Source of the DNA: Chelatococcus sp.
GTDB taxonomy: Bacteria; Pseudomonadota; Alphaproteobacteria; Rhizobiales; Beijerinckiaceae
NCBI GenBank assembly: GCA_003248805.1
Contig: QFQY01000012.1
Span: forward strand, 27,482 to 91,481
Reading direction: 5' to 3'
Length of the DNA: 64,000 nucleotides
A model generated the notes under the pieces. That model worked only from the letters and a program-made list of their open reading frames with translations, was not told the DNA's origin and did not search any database. Positions 1-8,844 of this stretch are shown one piece after another; positions within the stretch are counted from its first letter, which is position 1; every line of letters begins with the position of its first letter. A program made the translations under genes and the position numbers.

Positions 1-484
1 TGAAGTCGGCCTCGACCTGGGGAAAGACCGAGACGGCGAAATCGACCGTGCCGCGCGCCAACCCCTCCAGCGCAGCGCCGGCGCCGTGCCAAGGCATGAT
101 CGCGACCGTGATGCCGGGCGCGCTCGCCGCGAGCAGGCGATGGAGCTTCGGCGCGATGAGGGCGGCCGGGTGATCCGCCATGACGACGCGCACGGTCTGG
201 CGGATGCCGGCCAGATCGGGCGCGGGCTGGTCGAGCAGGGCCGCGGCGGCGGCCAGCACCTGCTTGACCGGGCCTGCCAGCGCCTGCGCCTTGGGGGTCA
301 GCACCATGCCGCCGGCACCACGCTGCAGCAGGGGATCGCCGAGGAGCTGGCGGCAGCGTTCCAGCGCGCTCGAAGCCGCCGGCTGCGAGAGCCCGACGCG
401 CCGGGCCGCGCGCGAGACATGGGCCTCGTCGAGCAGAGCGTCCAGAACCACGAGCAGGTTGAGATCGACCGAACGTAAATTCAT
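1..484 (-). CDS. LysR-family transcriptional regulator, N-terminal part (runs off the left edge)
   Basis: The gene starts with ATG at 484 (reverse strand) and is still open at base 1, so about 160 N-terminal residues are visible. They begin MNLRSVDLNLLVVLDALL and carry the classic LysR winged helix (roughly residues 5-62, with SRAARRVGLSQPAASSALER as the recognition helix region). The linker and the first strand of the effector-binding domain follow. It is divergent from the oxidoreductase at 571, with 86 bases between the start codons. This is the usual LysR arrangement, so it probably controls that gene. The effector cannot be deduced because the binding domain is mostly outside the window. 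Confidence 0.9.
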   Translation of the reverse strand, partial: MNLRSVDLNLLVVLDALLDEAHVSRAARRVGLSQPAASSALERCRQLLGDPLLQRGAGGMVLTPKAQALAGPVKQVLAAAAALLDQPAPDLAGIRQTVRVVMADHPAALIAPKLHRLLAASAPGITVAIMPWHGAGAALEGLARGTVDFAVSVFPQVEADF

Positions 485-488
485 GATG

Positions 489-508
489 TCGATAATACGA
501 TATATCGA
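489..508. promoter_or_regulatory. Inverted repeat in the LysR/oxidoreductase divergent promoter
   Basis: TCGATA and TATCGA lie eight bases apart, and the centre contains a second perfect 10-base palindrome, CGATATATCG (498-507). The site is AT-rich in an otherwise GC-rich stretch and starts 5 bases upstream of the LysR start codon. It is a good candidate for the LysR binding site, though binding is inferred. Confidence 0.45.
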
Positions 509-570
509 ACATCCATTGGAATGATTTCTTATCGCCCGGCATCCTCCTCCCATCGACAACGGAGGCTGCC

Positions 571-1125
571 ATGACGAAGACCCTGATCCTGCTGTTTCAC
601 CCGCATTTCGACCGCTCCCGCGCCAGCCGGGCGCTCGCGGAAGGCGCCACCACCGTGCCGGGCACCGAGATCGTGGATATGCAGGCGCTCTATCCCGATG
701 GCTGCATCGACGCAGACGCGGAGGTCGCGCGGCTGATCGGCGCCGGCCGCATCGTCCTGCAGTTCCCGGTGCAGTGGTATTCGACCCCGCCCCTGCTCAA
801 GGCCTGGCAGGACGCGGTGCTGACCCGGATGTTCTACCTCGCCTATGAGCAGGAGGGCGCGAAGCTAGCCGGAAAGCCTCTCATGGTCGCGGCCACGGCG
901 GGGAATGTCCGCGAGGCCTATGCGCCGGGGGGCGCCAACCTGTTCTCCCTGCGCGAGTTGCTGCGACCGCTCGAAGCGACCGCCAACCGCTGCGCGCTGC
1001 GCTGGGAGGAGCCTTTCCTGCTCTACGACGCCCACAAAGCCGATGACGACGCGCTCCGGGAGGCCGGCGCCTATTATGCGTCGCGGCTGCGGCGTCTCGG
1101 GCAGGGAGCGCGGGACGCGGCCTGA
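571..1125 (+). CDS. NAD(P)H-dependent oxidoreductase, flavodoxin-like fold
   Basis: The 184-residue product resembles the KefF/MdaB/NQO group of FMN or FAD quinone reductases. It opens with the beta strand and phosphate loop (TLILLFHPHFDRSRASRAL) and has the family signature QFPVQWYSTPPLLKAWQD near residue 72, which in relatives shapes the flavin and quinone site. A second conserved strand with A-T-A-G-N follows near residue 110. A GGAGG ribosome site lies 8 bases upstream of the ATG. Relatives reduce quinones or nitro/azo compounds in the cytoplasm. The neighbouring divergent LysR gene suggests induction by an electrophile or quinone. Confidence 0.85.
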   Translation: MTKTLILLFHPHFDRSRASRALAEGATTVPGTEIVDMQALYPDGCIDADAEVARLIGAGRIVLQFPVQWYSTPPLLKAWQDAVLTRMFYLAYEQEGAKLAGKPLMVAATAGNVREAYAPGGANLFSLRELLRPLEATANRCALRWEEPFLLYDAHKADDDALREAGAYYASRLRRLGQGARDAA

Positions 1126-1203
1126 GCCCGCCGCGGTGCACGCAGGGGGGTTGCCGGGCGCGCGACTTCCCGGCACCCTCCGGCCGCCCTCGGGAGAGCC
1201 CCC

Positions 1204-2124
1204 ATGTCCCAGCTACCTGCAGACGATCCGATCCTCGGCGATGCCCGCTCCTGCGAGGCCATCGAGAAGGTGATCGTGCCGCGTGCCCATGATCTCGGCG
1301 GCTTCTCGGTGCGCCGCGCCCTGCCCTCGATCGGGCGCAAGATGGTCGGCCCCTTCATCTTCTTCGACCAGATGGGGCCGGCCGAATTCCATGTCGGCGA
1401 AGGGCTCGACGTGCGCCCGCACCCGCATATCGGGCTCTCGACCGTGACCTATCTCTTCGACGGCGAGATCATGCACCGCGACTCGCTCGGCACCGCGCTC
1501 GCGATCCGGCCCGGCGCCGTCAATCTGATGACGGCCGGGCGCGGCATCGTCCATTCCGAGCGCACGGGGCTGGAAGCGCGCGCCGGCGGCCCGAAGCTCT
1601 ACGGCATCCAGGCCTGGCTCGCGCTGCCGAAGACGCATGAGGAGAACGCGCCCGAGTTCAAGCACCACGCGGCACCGGAGCTGCCGCGCATCGTCGAGGG
1701 CGGCAAGCGGATCAGCCTGATCATGGGCTCGGCCTATGGAGAGACCTCGCCGGTGAAATTCCCGTGGGACGCGCTCTACGCCGAGGCCGTGCTCTCGCCG
1801 GGCGCGATCCTGCCGCTCGACCCCGACTATGACGAGCGGGCGGTCTATATCGTCTCCGGCAAGGTCGACATCGCGGGCGACGAGTTCGGCGCCGGCCAAC
1901 TCCTGATCTTCAAGCCGGGCGACCGCATCTCGATCCTCGGCATCGACCAGAGCCGGCTGATGATCGTCGGCGGCGAACCGATGGACGGGCCGCGCCACAT
2001 CTGGTGGAACTTCGTCTCCTCCTCGAAGGAGCGCATCGACCAGGCCAAGGCGGAGTGGAAGGCCGGCCGCTTCGACACCGTGCCAGGCGACGAGGCGGAG
2101 TTCATCCCGCTGCCGGAGGGGTGA
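1204..2124 (+). CDS. Pirin family protein (bicupin)
   Basis: A 306-residue double cupin. The N-terminal cupin has the pirin metal-binding motif RPHPHIGLSTVTYLFDGE followed by HRDSLG (residues about 76-100), where the histidines and a glutamate bind iron. PGAVNLMTAGRGIVHSE is the second conserved block. The C-terminal cupin is recognisable around residues 190-260. Bacterial pirins include quercetin dioxygenases and redox-responsive regulators, but the substrate here is unknown. It lies 78 bases downstream of the oxidoreductase in the same direction and may share its transcript. Length and motifs are normal for the family. Confidence 0.88.
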   Translation: MSQLPADDPILGDARSCEAIEKVIVPRAHDLGGFSVRRALPSIGRKMVGPFIFFDQMGPAEFHVGEGLDVRPHPHIGLSTVTYLFDGEIMHRDSLGTALAIRPGAVNLMTAGRGIVHSERTGLEARAGGPKLYGIQAWLALPKTHEENAPEFKHHAAPELPRIVEGGKRISLIMGSAYGETSPVKFPWDALYAEAVLSPGAILPLDPDYDERAVYIVSGKVDIAGDEFGAGQLLIFKPGDRISILGIDQSRLMIVGGEPMDGPRHIWWNFVSSSKERIDQAKAEWKAGRFDTVPGDEAEFIPLPEG

Positions 2125-2152
2125 GAGTCAGAGCAGCGTTCGTCCGGCGAGC

Positions 2153-4033
2153 TCAGAACCTCAGGCTGCCTTCGCCCAGCTCCGCGTCGATGTGTTTCCA
2201 GACCTGACGCAGCCGATGCACGTGCAGATCGTCGATCATGACGGTGACCATCGCCTGCGTGGCAGCCACGAGAGCGTCCTCGGTCGCGCCACCGAGCGGC
2301 GCGCCGGGATGAGGGCCGAGCTCGAAGGCCTCGCGGAGCTTCACGTCGCGCTCTGTGTCCTGAAGCAGGATCCTGCCGATCGCGGCCACGAGCGTCGGAT
2401 TGGGCGAGCGGACCTCGGGCGAGGCGGCGCCCGCGCGGGGACGCTCCGCGATGACGGCCCGTTCGAGATCGAAGATCGTGCGGATGTGGAGCGTCTTCAG
2501 CAGCAGGAAGCGATCCGGCCCGACGACCGTGCAGAGTTGCGCCTGCGCGACCCAGTCGATCGTCTCGTAGATGCCGAAGGGGCTCTCGACATGCAGCATG
2601 ATCGGATTGGCGGTGGCCAAATTCTGAATGTCGAAGATATTCGCCTCCTCGAGCCGAAACGCGATGAAAGGGTCGACGCCGTCGAGAATCGTCAGCGGGA
2701 TGATCTTCGTGTGCTTCTCGACCTCGCCATAGCGCGCCTTGAAGGTCAGGCCGCTCTTCTTGAGGAGGTGCTGGATCGCTGCGTCGGGCACGAAGCCGAG
2801 CGCGAAGGCGATGAACAGCCATAGCGGACCGACACCGGTGAGCGGATTTCCGGCGCGGCACGCGCCCTCGGCAGCACAGGGATCGGGAAGCAGGACACCG
2901 GCCGACGGGCCGGAGGCGGGCGCGACCGGCATTGCCCGAGAAGCGGACGGCGCCGGAGCGGTCGCGCGCACAGCCGGTTCGGATGGCGGGACACCGAGAA
3001 CCTGCTTCAATGTCTCGACGCCGCCGGTGAACTGCTCCACCGAAGGCGAGACGCGATAGATCACCACCGCCAAAAGCATCGCGAGCACGATATGCGCGAA
3101 GGCGCGCAGGAAGGTCACGGCGGAGAGATCGAACACCGCGACCGCCCGCAGCATGAGCTGGATCGTGAAGAAATAGGCCCCCGCGAAGGCGAGCAGCGCG
3201 ATGGTCAGGACATTGACGTGCCAAGCCTCGAGGAGGCCGTGGCCGCGGAGGACATACTCGCGCGAGAGGCCGCCGACGAACAGAATGCTGGGCTGGAACC
3301 ACGATTCCACAAGGCCTGAGGAGTTCGTATTTGCGGCCTCGGGCAGTGGCGCGAAGAGCAGGAGAGCGCCGAGCCAGCAGACGACCATATAGGGCAGCGC
3401 GCAGACCAGCAGCATCCAGTCCGCATGCAGCATCATCGGAAAACGCGGAACGTCCGACAGTTTCGGCTCCCGGTCCTCCACGAGATCGAGGTCGGCGAAG
3501 TACTTGTCCTTGACGAACTCGAAGGAGACGTTGTGCTTCTTGTCGTCTCCGCCGGCCTGCCTCGCGGTCGGCGCGGCCGCGACCGCGTCATTCGGCACAG
3601 CCTCATGCGCCGCAGGAACGGCCTCGTTGGCAGCGACCGGCTGGAGCGCACCGCCCTCCGCAGCGCCCTCCGCCCTCGCGGCATCCGATCCGGCGTGCCC
3701 TGTCTCGAACCGAAAATTCTTGGCGAAGAGATCGATGAGCTTGATCCGGTTGAGCCGGACCTGATGGCGGATCGCGATGATGGTGACCGGCGTCACGATT
3801 GCCAGGAAGAACGCCGCGAGGACCGGAAACAGCATCCTCTTCCCGCCGTCGAGCCAACGATAGCTCAGGAAGGCGAGCACCATCATGACCGCGACGGAAG
3901 CGAAGAGGCCGGCGATGCCTCGGCTCGCCGGCGTCCTGTCGGCAGACGGGCTCCATGGCGACCGAACGGGCTTCTTCGTCAGGCCCGGATTCATGACTTG
4001 CCCCCGCTGCGCGATGTCGCCCTCACGACGCAT
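2153..4033 (-). CDS. Hypothetical membrane protein with six predicted helices
   Basis: I do not recognise this 626-residue protein. It has two hydrophobic segments near the N-terminus (about residues 41-57 and 67-86) and a long charged, alanine/glutamate-rich stretch (90-195). Three more helices follow (about 203-226, 265-290, 303-323), then a proline/alanine-rich loop, a sixth helix (about 400-420) and a soluble C-terminal domain of some 200 residues. The C-terminal part is well conserved in character (GVDPFIAFRLEEANIFDIQN), suggesting a folded cytoplasmic domain. A second possible start is Met14 (ATG at 3994), which has a G-rich ribosome site at better spacing. It converges with the pirin gene. 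Confidence 0.7.
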   Translation of the reverse strand: MRREGDIAQRGQVMNPGLTKKPVRSPWSPSADRTPASRGIAGLFASVAVMMVLAFLSYRWLDGGKRMLFPVLAAFFLAIVTPVTIIAIRHQVRLNRIKLIDLFAKNFRFETGHAGSDAARAEGAAEGGALQPVAANEAVPAAHEAVPNDAVAAAPTARQAGGDDKKHNVSFEFVKDKYFADLDLVEDREPKLSDVPRFPMMLHADWMLLVCALPYMVVCWLGALLLFAPLPEAANTNSSGLVESWFQPSILFVGGLSREYVLRGHGLLEAWHVNVLTIALLAFAGAYFFTIQLMLRAVAVFDLSAVTFLRAFAHIVLAMLLAVVIYRVSPSVEQFTGGVETLKQVLGVPPSEPAVRATAPAPSASRAMPVAPASGPSAGVLLPDPCAAEGACRAGNPLTGVGPLWLFIAFALGFVPDAAIQHLLKKSGLTFKARYGEVEKHTKIIPLTILDGVDPFIAFRLEEANIFDIQNLATANPIMLHVESPFGIYETIDWVAQAQLCTVVGPDRFLLLKTLHIRTIFDLERAVIAERPRAGAASPEVRSPNPTLVAAIGRILLQDTERDVKLREAFELGPHPGAPLGGATEDALVAATQAMVTVMIDDLHVHRLRQVWKHIDAELGEGSLRF

Positions 4034-4087
4034 CGCCTCCCACGCGCCTTCCGAGGCGATCGAGAAATAATGCTCGTATAAGTTGCA

Positions 4088-5314
4088 TCATGCAAGAGAG
4101 CCTCCCTCCGGCATCCGTCTCATCGCCGGCAGGGGCGAGGCGAGGATCGCCAGTGTCGAGAGCGCGAACAGCATCGCCGGCAGCCAGATCGCGACCCCGA
4201 GCCCGAGGGCTTCTCCCGCGAGGCCGCCGGCCAGCGCGCCGAGCGGGCGCATGCCGAAGGTCGCGGTGGTGAGCGTCGCGCTGACCCGGCCCAGCAGCGC
4301 CGGCGGCGTCACCGTCTGGCGCAGGCTGGTCTGGACGATGAACCAGAGGATCGGCCCGAAGCCGAAGAGGAAGAAGGCCGCCGCGAGTGCCGGCCAGCCG
4401 AGCCCGGGGGGAGCCAGCGCCAGCAGGGCCGCGCCGAGGGTCGAGGATGCGGGGCCGAAGACGAGCGGAATCCCGACCGGCAGGCGCGCGATCAGCGCCG
4501 GCGCGACCAGCGCGCCGAGAACGAGGCCGACGCCATAGGCCGAGGACGCCAGCCCGATCGCCTCGGTGGAGAGCAGCAGGACGCGGGCGGCATAGGGCGC
4601 GACCAGCGCCGTGAAAGCAAAGAAGGCGAGGTTCCAGGCCATGGCGCAGAGCGCGATCGGCCTGAGACAGGGGTGGCGGGCGACGAAGGCCGCGCCCTCG
4701 GCGATCTCGCGGTGGAGCGGCTGGCGGCGCCGCTGCTGGGCGGGCATTTCGGGCAGGCGCAGGGAGGCGCCCGCGATCGCGAGCCCCGCAATCGCGCAGA
4801 GCAGCAAGCCTGCCGCGGCCTGTCCGCGCGAGACCAGCCAGCCCGCGACGGCCGGGGCGGCGAGGCTCAGCACGGCGCGGCCCAGCTCGATGCGGCCGTT
4901 GGCTCGCGGCAAGGCGCCCGCCTCGACGATGCGCGGCAACATGACGAAGACCGCGAGCGTGGCGCAGACCGCCCCGGCCGCGGCCACGAAACTCGCGCAG
5001 GCGAGCGCGACACCGAGATCGCCGCCGGCCAGAAGCGCGGTGCCGGCGAGGCCTCCGAGCGCGATCAACCCCGCGCCGGCCCGGATCAGACGACGTGGCG
5101 CGAGCCGGTCCGCGAGCACGCCGGCGGGCAGGGACACGATCAGCCAGGCGACGGACTGGGCGGCGACGAGCAGGCCGACCATGCGCGGACTGGCCTGCGC
5201 CTGCGTGGCGGCCAGCGTGATGGTGTCGAGCGCCAGCTTGTCGGCGAACTGCGCCATGACGCTGGCGACGAGCAGCGGGTAGACGGCGGGGGAGAGGCGC
5301 GGCGACATCGGCAT
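4088..5314 (-). CDS. MFS transporter (12 helices)
   Basis: The 408-residue protein is hydrophobic throughout, with about twelve membrane segments. It carries the major-facilitator loop 2-3 motif, here [16 protein letters not shown] (near residue 62). This resembles the drug-efflux and enterobactin-exporter branch of the superfamily, but the substrate cannot be assigned from sequence. The start MPMSPRLSP was chosen because the upstream extension in this frame would run into the dxs promoter region. It is divergent from dxs, with 114 bases between starts, and transcribed away from it. Confidence 0.85.
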   Translation of the reverse strand: MPMSPRLSPAVYPLLVASVMAQFADKLALDTITLAATQAQASPRMVGLLVAAQSVAWLIVSLPAGVLADRLAPRRLIRAGAGLIALGGLAGTALLAGGDLGVALACASFVAAAGAVCATLAVFVMLPRIVEAGALPRANGRIELGRAVLSLAAPAVAGWLVSRGQAAAGLLLCAIAGLAIAGASLRLPEMPAQQRRRQPLHREIAEGAAFVARHPCLRPIALCAMAWNLAFFAFTALVAPYAARVLLLSTEAIGLASSAYGVGLVLGALVAPALIARLPVGIPLVFGPASSTLGAALLALAPPGLGWPALAAAFFLFGFGPILWFIVQTSLRQTVTPPALLGRVSATLTTATFGMRPLGALAGGLAGEALGLGVAIWLPAMLFALSTLAILASPLPAMRRMPEGGSLA

Positions 5315-5428
5315 CGGGCTCCGGAAGGGCGTTTCCGGCGCAGTGCCACGCCCGGATCGCCGGTCCCACCCGCTTCCTGCAAGGCAGCCGGCGCGTTCCC
5401 GCGTTTGCCAGTTGCGCGCTCAGGCTCT

Positions 5429-7378
5429 ATGCCAAACCATCAGTCCGAACGAGCTCAGACCCTTTTCGTGCCACGTCCCGCCACCCCGCTTCTCGACACC
5501 ATCCGCGACCCCGCCGATCTGAGGGCGCTGGATGACGCCAAGCTGCGCCAGCTCGCGGACGAGCTCAGGCTCGAGACCATCGACGCCGTTTCGGTCACGG
5601 GCGGACATCTCGGGGCCGGTCTCGGCGTGGTCGAGCTCACGGTCGCCCTGCACCACGTCTTCGATACGCCGCGCGACCGGCTGATCTGGGATGTCGGGCA
5701 CCAGGCCTATCCGCACAAGATCCTGACCGGACGGCGCGACCGCATCCGCACGCTGCGCCAGCCCGGTGGCCTCTCCGGCTTCACGCGTCGTGCCGAGAGC
5801 GAATACGATCCGTTCGGCGCGGCCCATTCCTCGACCTCGATCTCCGCCGGCCTCGGCATGGCCGTGGCGCGCGATCTCTCGGACGGCGACAACAAAGTCG
5901 TCGCCGTCATCGGCGACGGGGCGATGTCGGCCGGCATGGCCTATGAGGCGATGAACAATGCCGGCGCGCTCGGCTCGCGGCTCGTCGTCATCCTGAACGA
6001 CAACGACATGTCGATCGCTCCGCCGGTCGGCGCGATGTCGGCCTATCTGGCGCGGCTGGTCTCCGGGCGCACCTATCGCTCGCTGCGCGAGGTCGCGAAG
6101 TATCTGGCCGAGCGCCTGCCGCGCTTCCTGCACGAGAAGGCGAAGAAGACCGAGGAGTTCGCGCGCGGCTTCCTGACCGGGGGCACGCTGTTCGAGGAGC
6201 TCGGCTTCTACTATGTCGGCCCGATCGACGGGCATAATCTCGACCATCTGCTGCCGGTGCTGCGCAATGTCCGCGATTCCGAGGCGGGCCCCGTGCTCGT
6301 CCATGTCGTGACGCAGAAGGGCAAGGGCTACGGGCCGGCCGAGGCCAGCGCCGACAAGTATCACGGCGTCGTCCGGTTCGATCCGGTCACGGGCCAGCAG
6401 GCCAAGGCCCCCGCGAACGCGCCGAGCTACACCTCCGTCTTCGGCAACGCCCTGATCAAGGCGGCGCGCGAAGACGACAAGATCGTCGCCGTCACGGCCG
6501 CGATGCCCTCGGGCACCGGAATCGACGCCTTCGGCAAGGAATTCCCGGCGCGGACCTTCGATGTCGGCATCGCCGAGCAGCATGCCGTGACCTTCGCAGC
6601 CGGCATGGCGACCGAAGGCTACAAGCCCTTCGTCGCGATCTACTCGACCTTCATGCAGCGCGCCTATGACCAGATCGTCCACGACGTGGCGATCCAGAAG
6701 CTGCCCGTGCGTTTCGCGCTCGACCGTGCCGGTCTGGTCGGCGCGGACGGCGCGACCCATGCCGGGGCCTTCGACGTCGCCTATCTCGCCTGCCTGCCGG
6801 ACATGGTGGTGATGGCGGCGGCGGACGAGGCGGAGTTGACCCATATGGTCGCGACGGCCGCCGCTTATGACGAAGGCCCGATCGCCTTCCGCTATCCGCG
6901 CGGCGAGGGCGTCGGCGTCGAGATCCCGGATTTCGGCGTGCCGCTCGCCATCGGTCGCGGGCGGATCGTGCGCGAGGGCACCCGCGTCGCGCTGCTCTCG
7001 CTCGGAACCCGCCTCGCGGACTGCCTGAAGGCGGCGGAACTCCTCGGCCAGCGCGGCCTCTCCACCACGGTCGCCGACGCCCGCTTCGCCAAGCCCCTCG
7101 ACGAGGAGCTGGTGCTGCGGCTGGCGCGCGAGCACGAGATCCTGATCACCGTCGAGGAGGGCTCGGTCGGCGGGTTCGGCGCGCATGTGCTGCATCTGCT
7201 CGCCCGCAGCGGGGCGCTCGACGCCGGGCTGAAGGTCCGCACGCTCACCCTGCCCGACACGTTCCAGGACCACGGCAAGCCCGAGGCCATGTATGCCGAG
7301 GCGGGTCTGGACGCGGCCGGCATCGTGCGCAGCGTCGAGAACGCCCTCGGCGTGGCGCCCAGCGTCAAGCTCGCCTGA
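5429..7378 (+). CDS. dxs: 1-deoxy-D-xylulose-5-phosphate synthase
   Basis: This 649-residue thiamine-diphosphate enzyme condenses pyruvate and glyceraldehyde 3-phosphate in the first step of the MEP isoprenoid pathway. The reading frame is open far upstream, but the family N-terminus fits [20 protein letters not shown] at ATG 5429. [18 protein letters not shown] (near residue 55), the ThDP/Mg motif [18 protein letters not shown] (about 161-180), YVGPIDGHN (about 265) and [15 protein letters not shown] with the catalytic glutamate (about 380) are all intact. The C-terminal transketolase domain is complete. The gene is followed 22 bases later by tlyA in the same direction, a pairing common in alphaproteobacteria, so the two are probably co-transcribed. 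Confidence 0.97.
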   Translation: MPNHQSERAQTLFVPRPATPLLDTIRDPADLRALDDAKLRQLADELRLETIDAVSVTGGHLGAGLGVVELTVALHHVFDTPRDRLIWDVGHQAYPHKILTGRRDRIRTLRQPGGLSGFTRRAESEYDPFGAAHSSTSISAGLGMAVARDLSDGDNKVVAVIGDGAMSAGMAYEAMNNAGALGSRLVVILNDNDMSIAPPVGAMSAYLARLVSGRTYRSLREVAKYLAERLPRFLHEKAKKTEEFARGFLTGGTLFEELGFYYVGPIDGHNLDHLLPVLRNVRDSEAGPVLVHVVTQKGKGYGPAEASADKYHGVVRFDPVTGQQAKAPANAPSYTSVFGNALIKAAREDDKIVAVTAAMPSGTGIDAFGKEFPARTFDVGIAEQHAVTFAAGMATEGYKPFVAIYSTFMQRAYDQIVHDVAIQKLPVRFALDRAGLVGADGATHAGAFDVAYLACLPDMVVMAAADEAELTHMVATAAAYDEGPIAFRYPRGEGVGVEIPDFGVPLAIGRGRIVREGTRVALLSLGTRLADCLKAAELLGQRGLSTTVADARFAKPLDEELVLRLAREHEILITVEEGSVGGFGAHVLHLLARSGALDAGLKVRTLTLPDTFQDHGKPEAMYAEAGLDAAGIVRSVENALGVAPSVKLA

Positions 7379-7400
7379 GCCGTTCGGGAGGTCGTCGCTC

Positions 7401-8123
7401 GTGAAGAGCCGAGCCGACCAGTTGCTCGTCGAGCGCGGGCTGTTCGAAAGCCGGGCGCGGGCGCAGGCCGCGATCGCCGCCGGCCTGGTCACGGCCAACG
7501 GCGCGGCCGTCCGCAAGGCCTCGGAGATGATCGCCGCCGATGCGGAGATCACGGCGCAGGCCCCTCACCCCTATGTCTCGCGCGGCGGCCTCAAGCTCGC
7601 CGCGGCGCTCGACGCCTTCGGCTTCGACCCGACGGGGCTGACCTGCCTCGATGTCGGCGCCTCGACCGGCGGGTTCACCGATTTGCTGCTGCAGAAGGGC
7701 GCGGCCCATGTCGTCGCCGTCGACGTCGGGCGCGACCAGCTCCACGCCTCGCTGCGGGCAGACGCGCGCGTGACCAGCCTCGAAGGGCGCGATATCCGCA
7801 CGCTCGCGGCCGAGGACATGCCCCGCCCCGCCACGCTGGCCGCCATCGATGTCAGCTTCATCTCGCTGAAGCTCGTTCTGCCGGCGGTCGCCGCCCTGCT
7901 GGCGCCGCAGGCTGCGGTCGCTGCGCTGATCAAGCCGCAGTTCGAGGCCGGGCGCGCCGCGCTGAAGAAGGGCATCGTTCGCGACGAGGCGGTGCGGGCC
8001 GCCGTGTGCGAGGACATTGCGGCTCTCGTCGCCGGCCTCGGCTTCCGGGTGCTGGGGCCGATCCCCTCTCCCATCGCGGGCGGCGACGGAAATCTCGAAT
8101 TCCTGATCGGGGGCGTGCGTTAG
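7401..8123 (+). CDS. tlyA: TlyA family rRNA (cytidine-2'-O)-methyltransferase
   Basis: A 240-residue protein with an N-terminal S4 RNA-binding domain (RADQLLVERGLFESRARAQA, residues 4-60) and an FtsJ-type SAM methyltransferase domain. LDVGASTGGFTDLLLQKGA is motif I (about residue 83), and AIDVSFISLKLVLPA and ALIKPQFEAGR are the later FtsJ blocks. The family methylates ribose in 16S and 23S rRNA. I chose GTG 7401, preceded by GGGAG, because the open frame upstream overlaps dxs and lacks S4 character. The stop codon is the first triplet of a perfect 41-base hairpin (8121-8161). Confidence 0.92.
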   Translation: MKSRADQLLVERGLFESRARAQAAIAAGLVTANGAAVRKASEMIAADAEITAQAPHPYVSRGGLKLAAALDAFGFDPTGLTCLDVGASTGGFTDLLLQKGAAHVVAVDVGRDQLHASLRADARVTSLEGRDIRTLAAEDMPRPATLAAIDVSFISLKLVLPAVAALLAPQAAVAALIKPQFEAGRAALKKGIVRDEAVRAAVCEDIAALVAGLGFRVLGPIPSPIAGGDGNLEFLIGGVR

Positions 8124-8161
8124 AGTATCGGACTGAATATCGTATTCAGTCCGATACTCTA
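8121..8161. repeat. Perfect 19-base inverted repeat with a 3-base loop, overlapping the tlyA stop codon
   Basis: The left arm (8121-8139, beginning TAGAGTATCGGACTGAATA) is the exact reverse complement of 8143-8161, with TCG as loop. The tlyA stop TAG is the first triplet of the arm. No T-run follows, so it is not a classic terminator, though such a hairpin could stabilise the 3' end of the dxs-tlyA mRNA. It sits 13 bases before another palindromic element and may be part of the same composite repeat. Confidence 0.8.
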
Positions 8162-8174
8162 GCTCTTTGATCTT

Positions 8175-8220
8175 GCATCGGATTTTCCCGAAAACCGCGC
8201 TCCACTTTTCGGGCCGATGC
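8175..8220. repeat. Dispersed extragenic palindrome typical of Rhizobiales
   Basis: GCATCGGATTTTCCCGAAAA pairs imperfectly with TTTTCGGGCCGATGC across a short centre. I recognise this sequence type as one of the small interspersed palindromes common between genes in Rhizobiales genomes. This is recall, not a search. Confidence 0.6.
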
Positions 8221-8244
8221 TCTAGGATCGCCTGCTTGCGGACG

Positions 8245-8757
8245 CTATCCGAGCCTGCGCCCGGACAGGAAAGCGTCGATCTCGTGTTGCAGGCTGCCGC
8301 CCTCGAAGGCTTCGATGTCGGCCCGTCCGTTCGCGTTGATGAACTGCGTCGAGCGCGCGATCAGACGGCGCAGGGCTTCGCTCGCGACCGCGACGATCAT
8401 CGGCAGCTCCGGATTGCCGCGCCCCTCCGCGAGCAGCGCGGTCACGGTCGTCACCAGCCGGCTCATCGAGGTGCAGACGCTCTCGAAGGCCTTGCGGCGG
8501 ACGGGCGTGATGACGTCATAGGCCGCCAGGGCGGAAGCCGCGCAACGCAGCGGCGAGTTCTCGAAATGGGCGCGATAACCGAGGGGCCGCCAAGCCTTGA
8601 GATCGTCGACGATGCTCTCGTCGTCCAGAGCGATCTCGATCAGCATCAGGGCTTCGCTGTAGCGATTGAGAAAATCCGTCGAAAGCTGCGGCGCGCGCGA
8701 AGGCTCACGTCGCATCTCCGCCTTTTCTGTCTGCCCATTGGTCGGGAGGACGGCCAT
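8245..8757 (-). CDS. Hypothetical protein, alpha-helical
   Basis: I do not recognise this 170-residue protein. It starts MAVLPTNGQTEKAEMRRE at ATG 8757, and the frame extends further upstream only as antisense of the SRAP gene. The body is helical with repeated hydrophobic positions and no membrane segment or cysteine cluster (for example LMLIEIALDDESIVDDLKAW and SMSRLVTTVTALLAEGR). It ends with a charged tail. It is divergent from the SRAP gene, with 87 bases between the two starts. Confidence 0.65.
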   Translation of the reverse strand: MAVLPTNGQTEKAEMRREPSRAPQLSTDFLNRYSEALMLIEIALDDESIVDDLKAWRPLGYRAHFENSPLRCAASALAAYDVITPVRRKAFESVCTSMSRLVTTVTALLAEGRGNPELPMIVAVASEALRRLIARSTQFINANGRADIEAFEGGSLQHEIDAFLSGRRLG

Positions 8758-8844
8758 ACAAAACCCCAGAACGGGAAAACTATGTTGCCCCAAACGCAAA
8801 GAAAGTATTGATCCCCGCGCTCCATCCTTCCAGATCGTCAGCCC

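Noticed and set aside
4673..5428. N-terminal extension of the dxs frame by about 250 codons
   Set aside because: It runs antisense through the MFS transporter gene and has no DXS homology. The family start is at 5429.
5420..7552. Long reverse-strand open frame opposite dxs
   Set aside because: The sense strand encodes an intact DXS with all motifs. The antisense product is low-complexity and spans a gene boundary.
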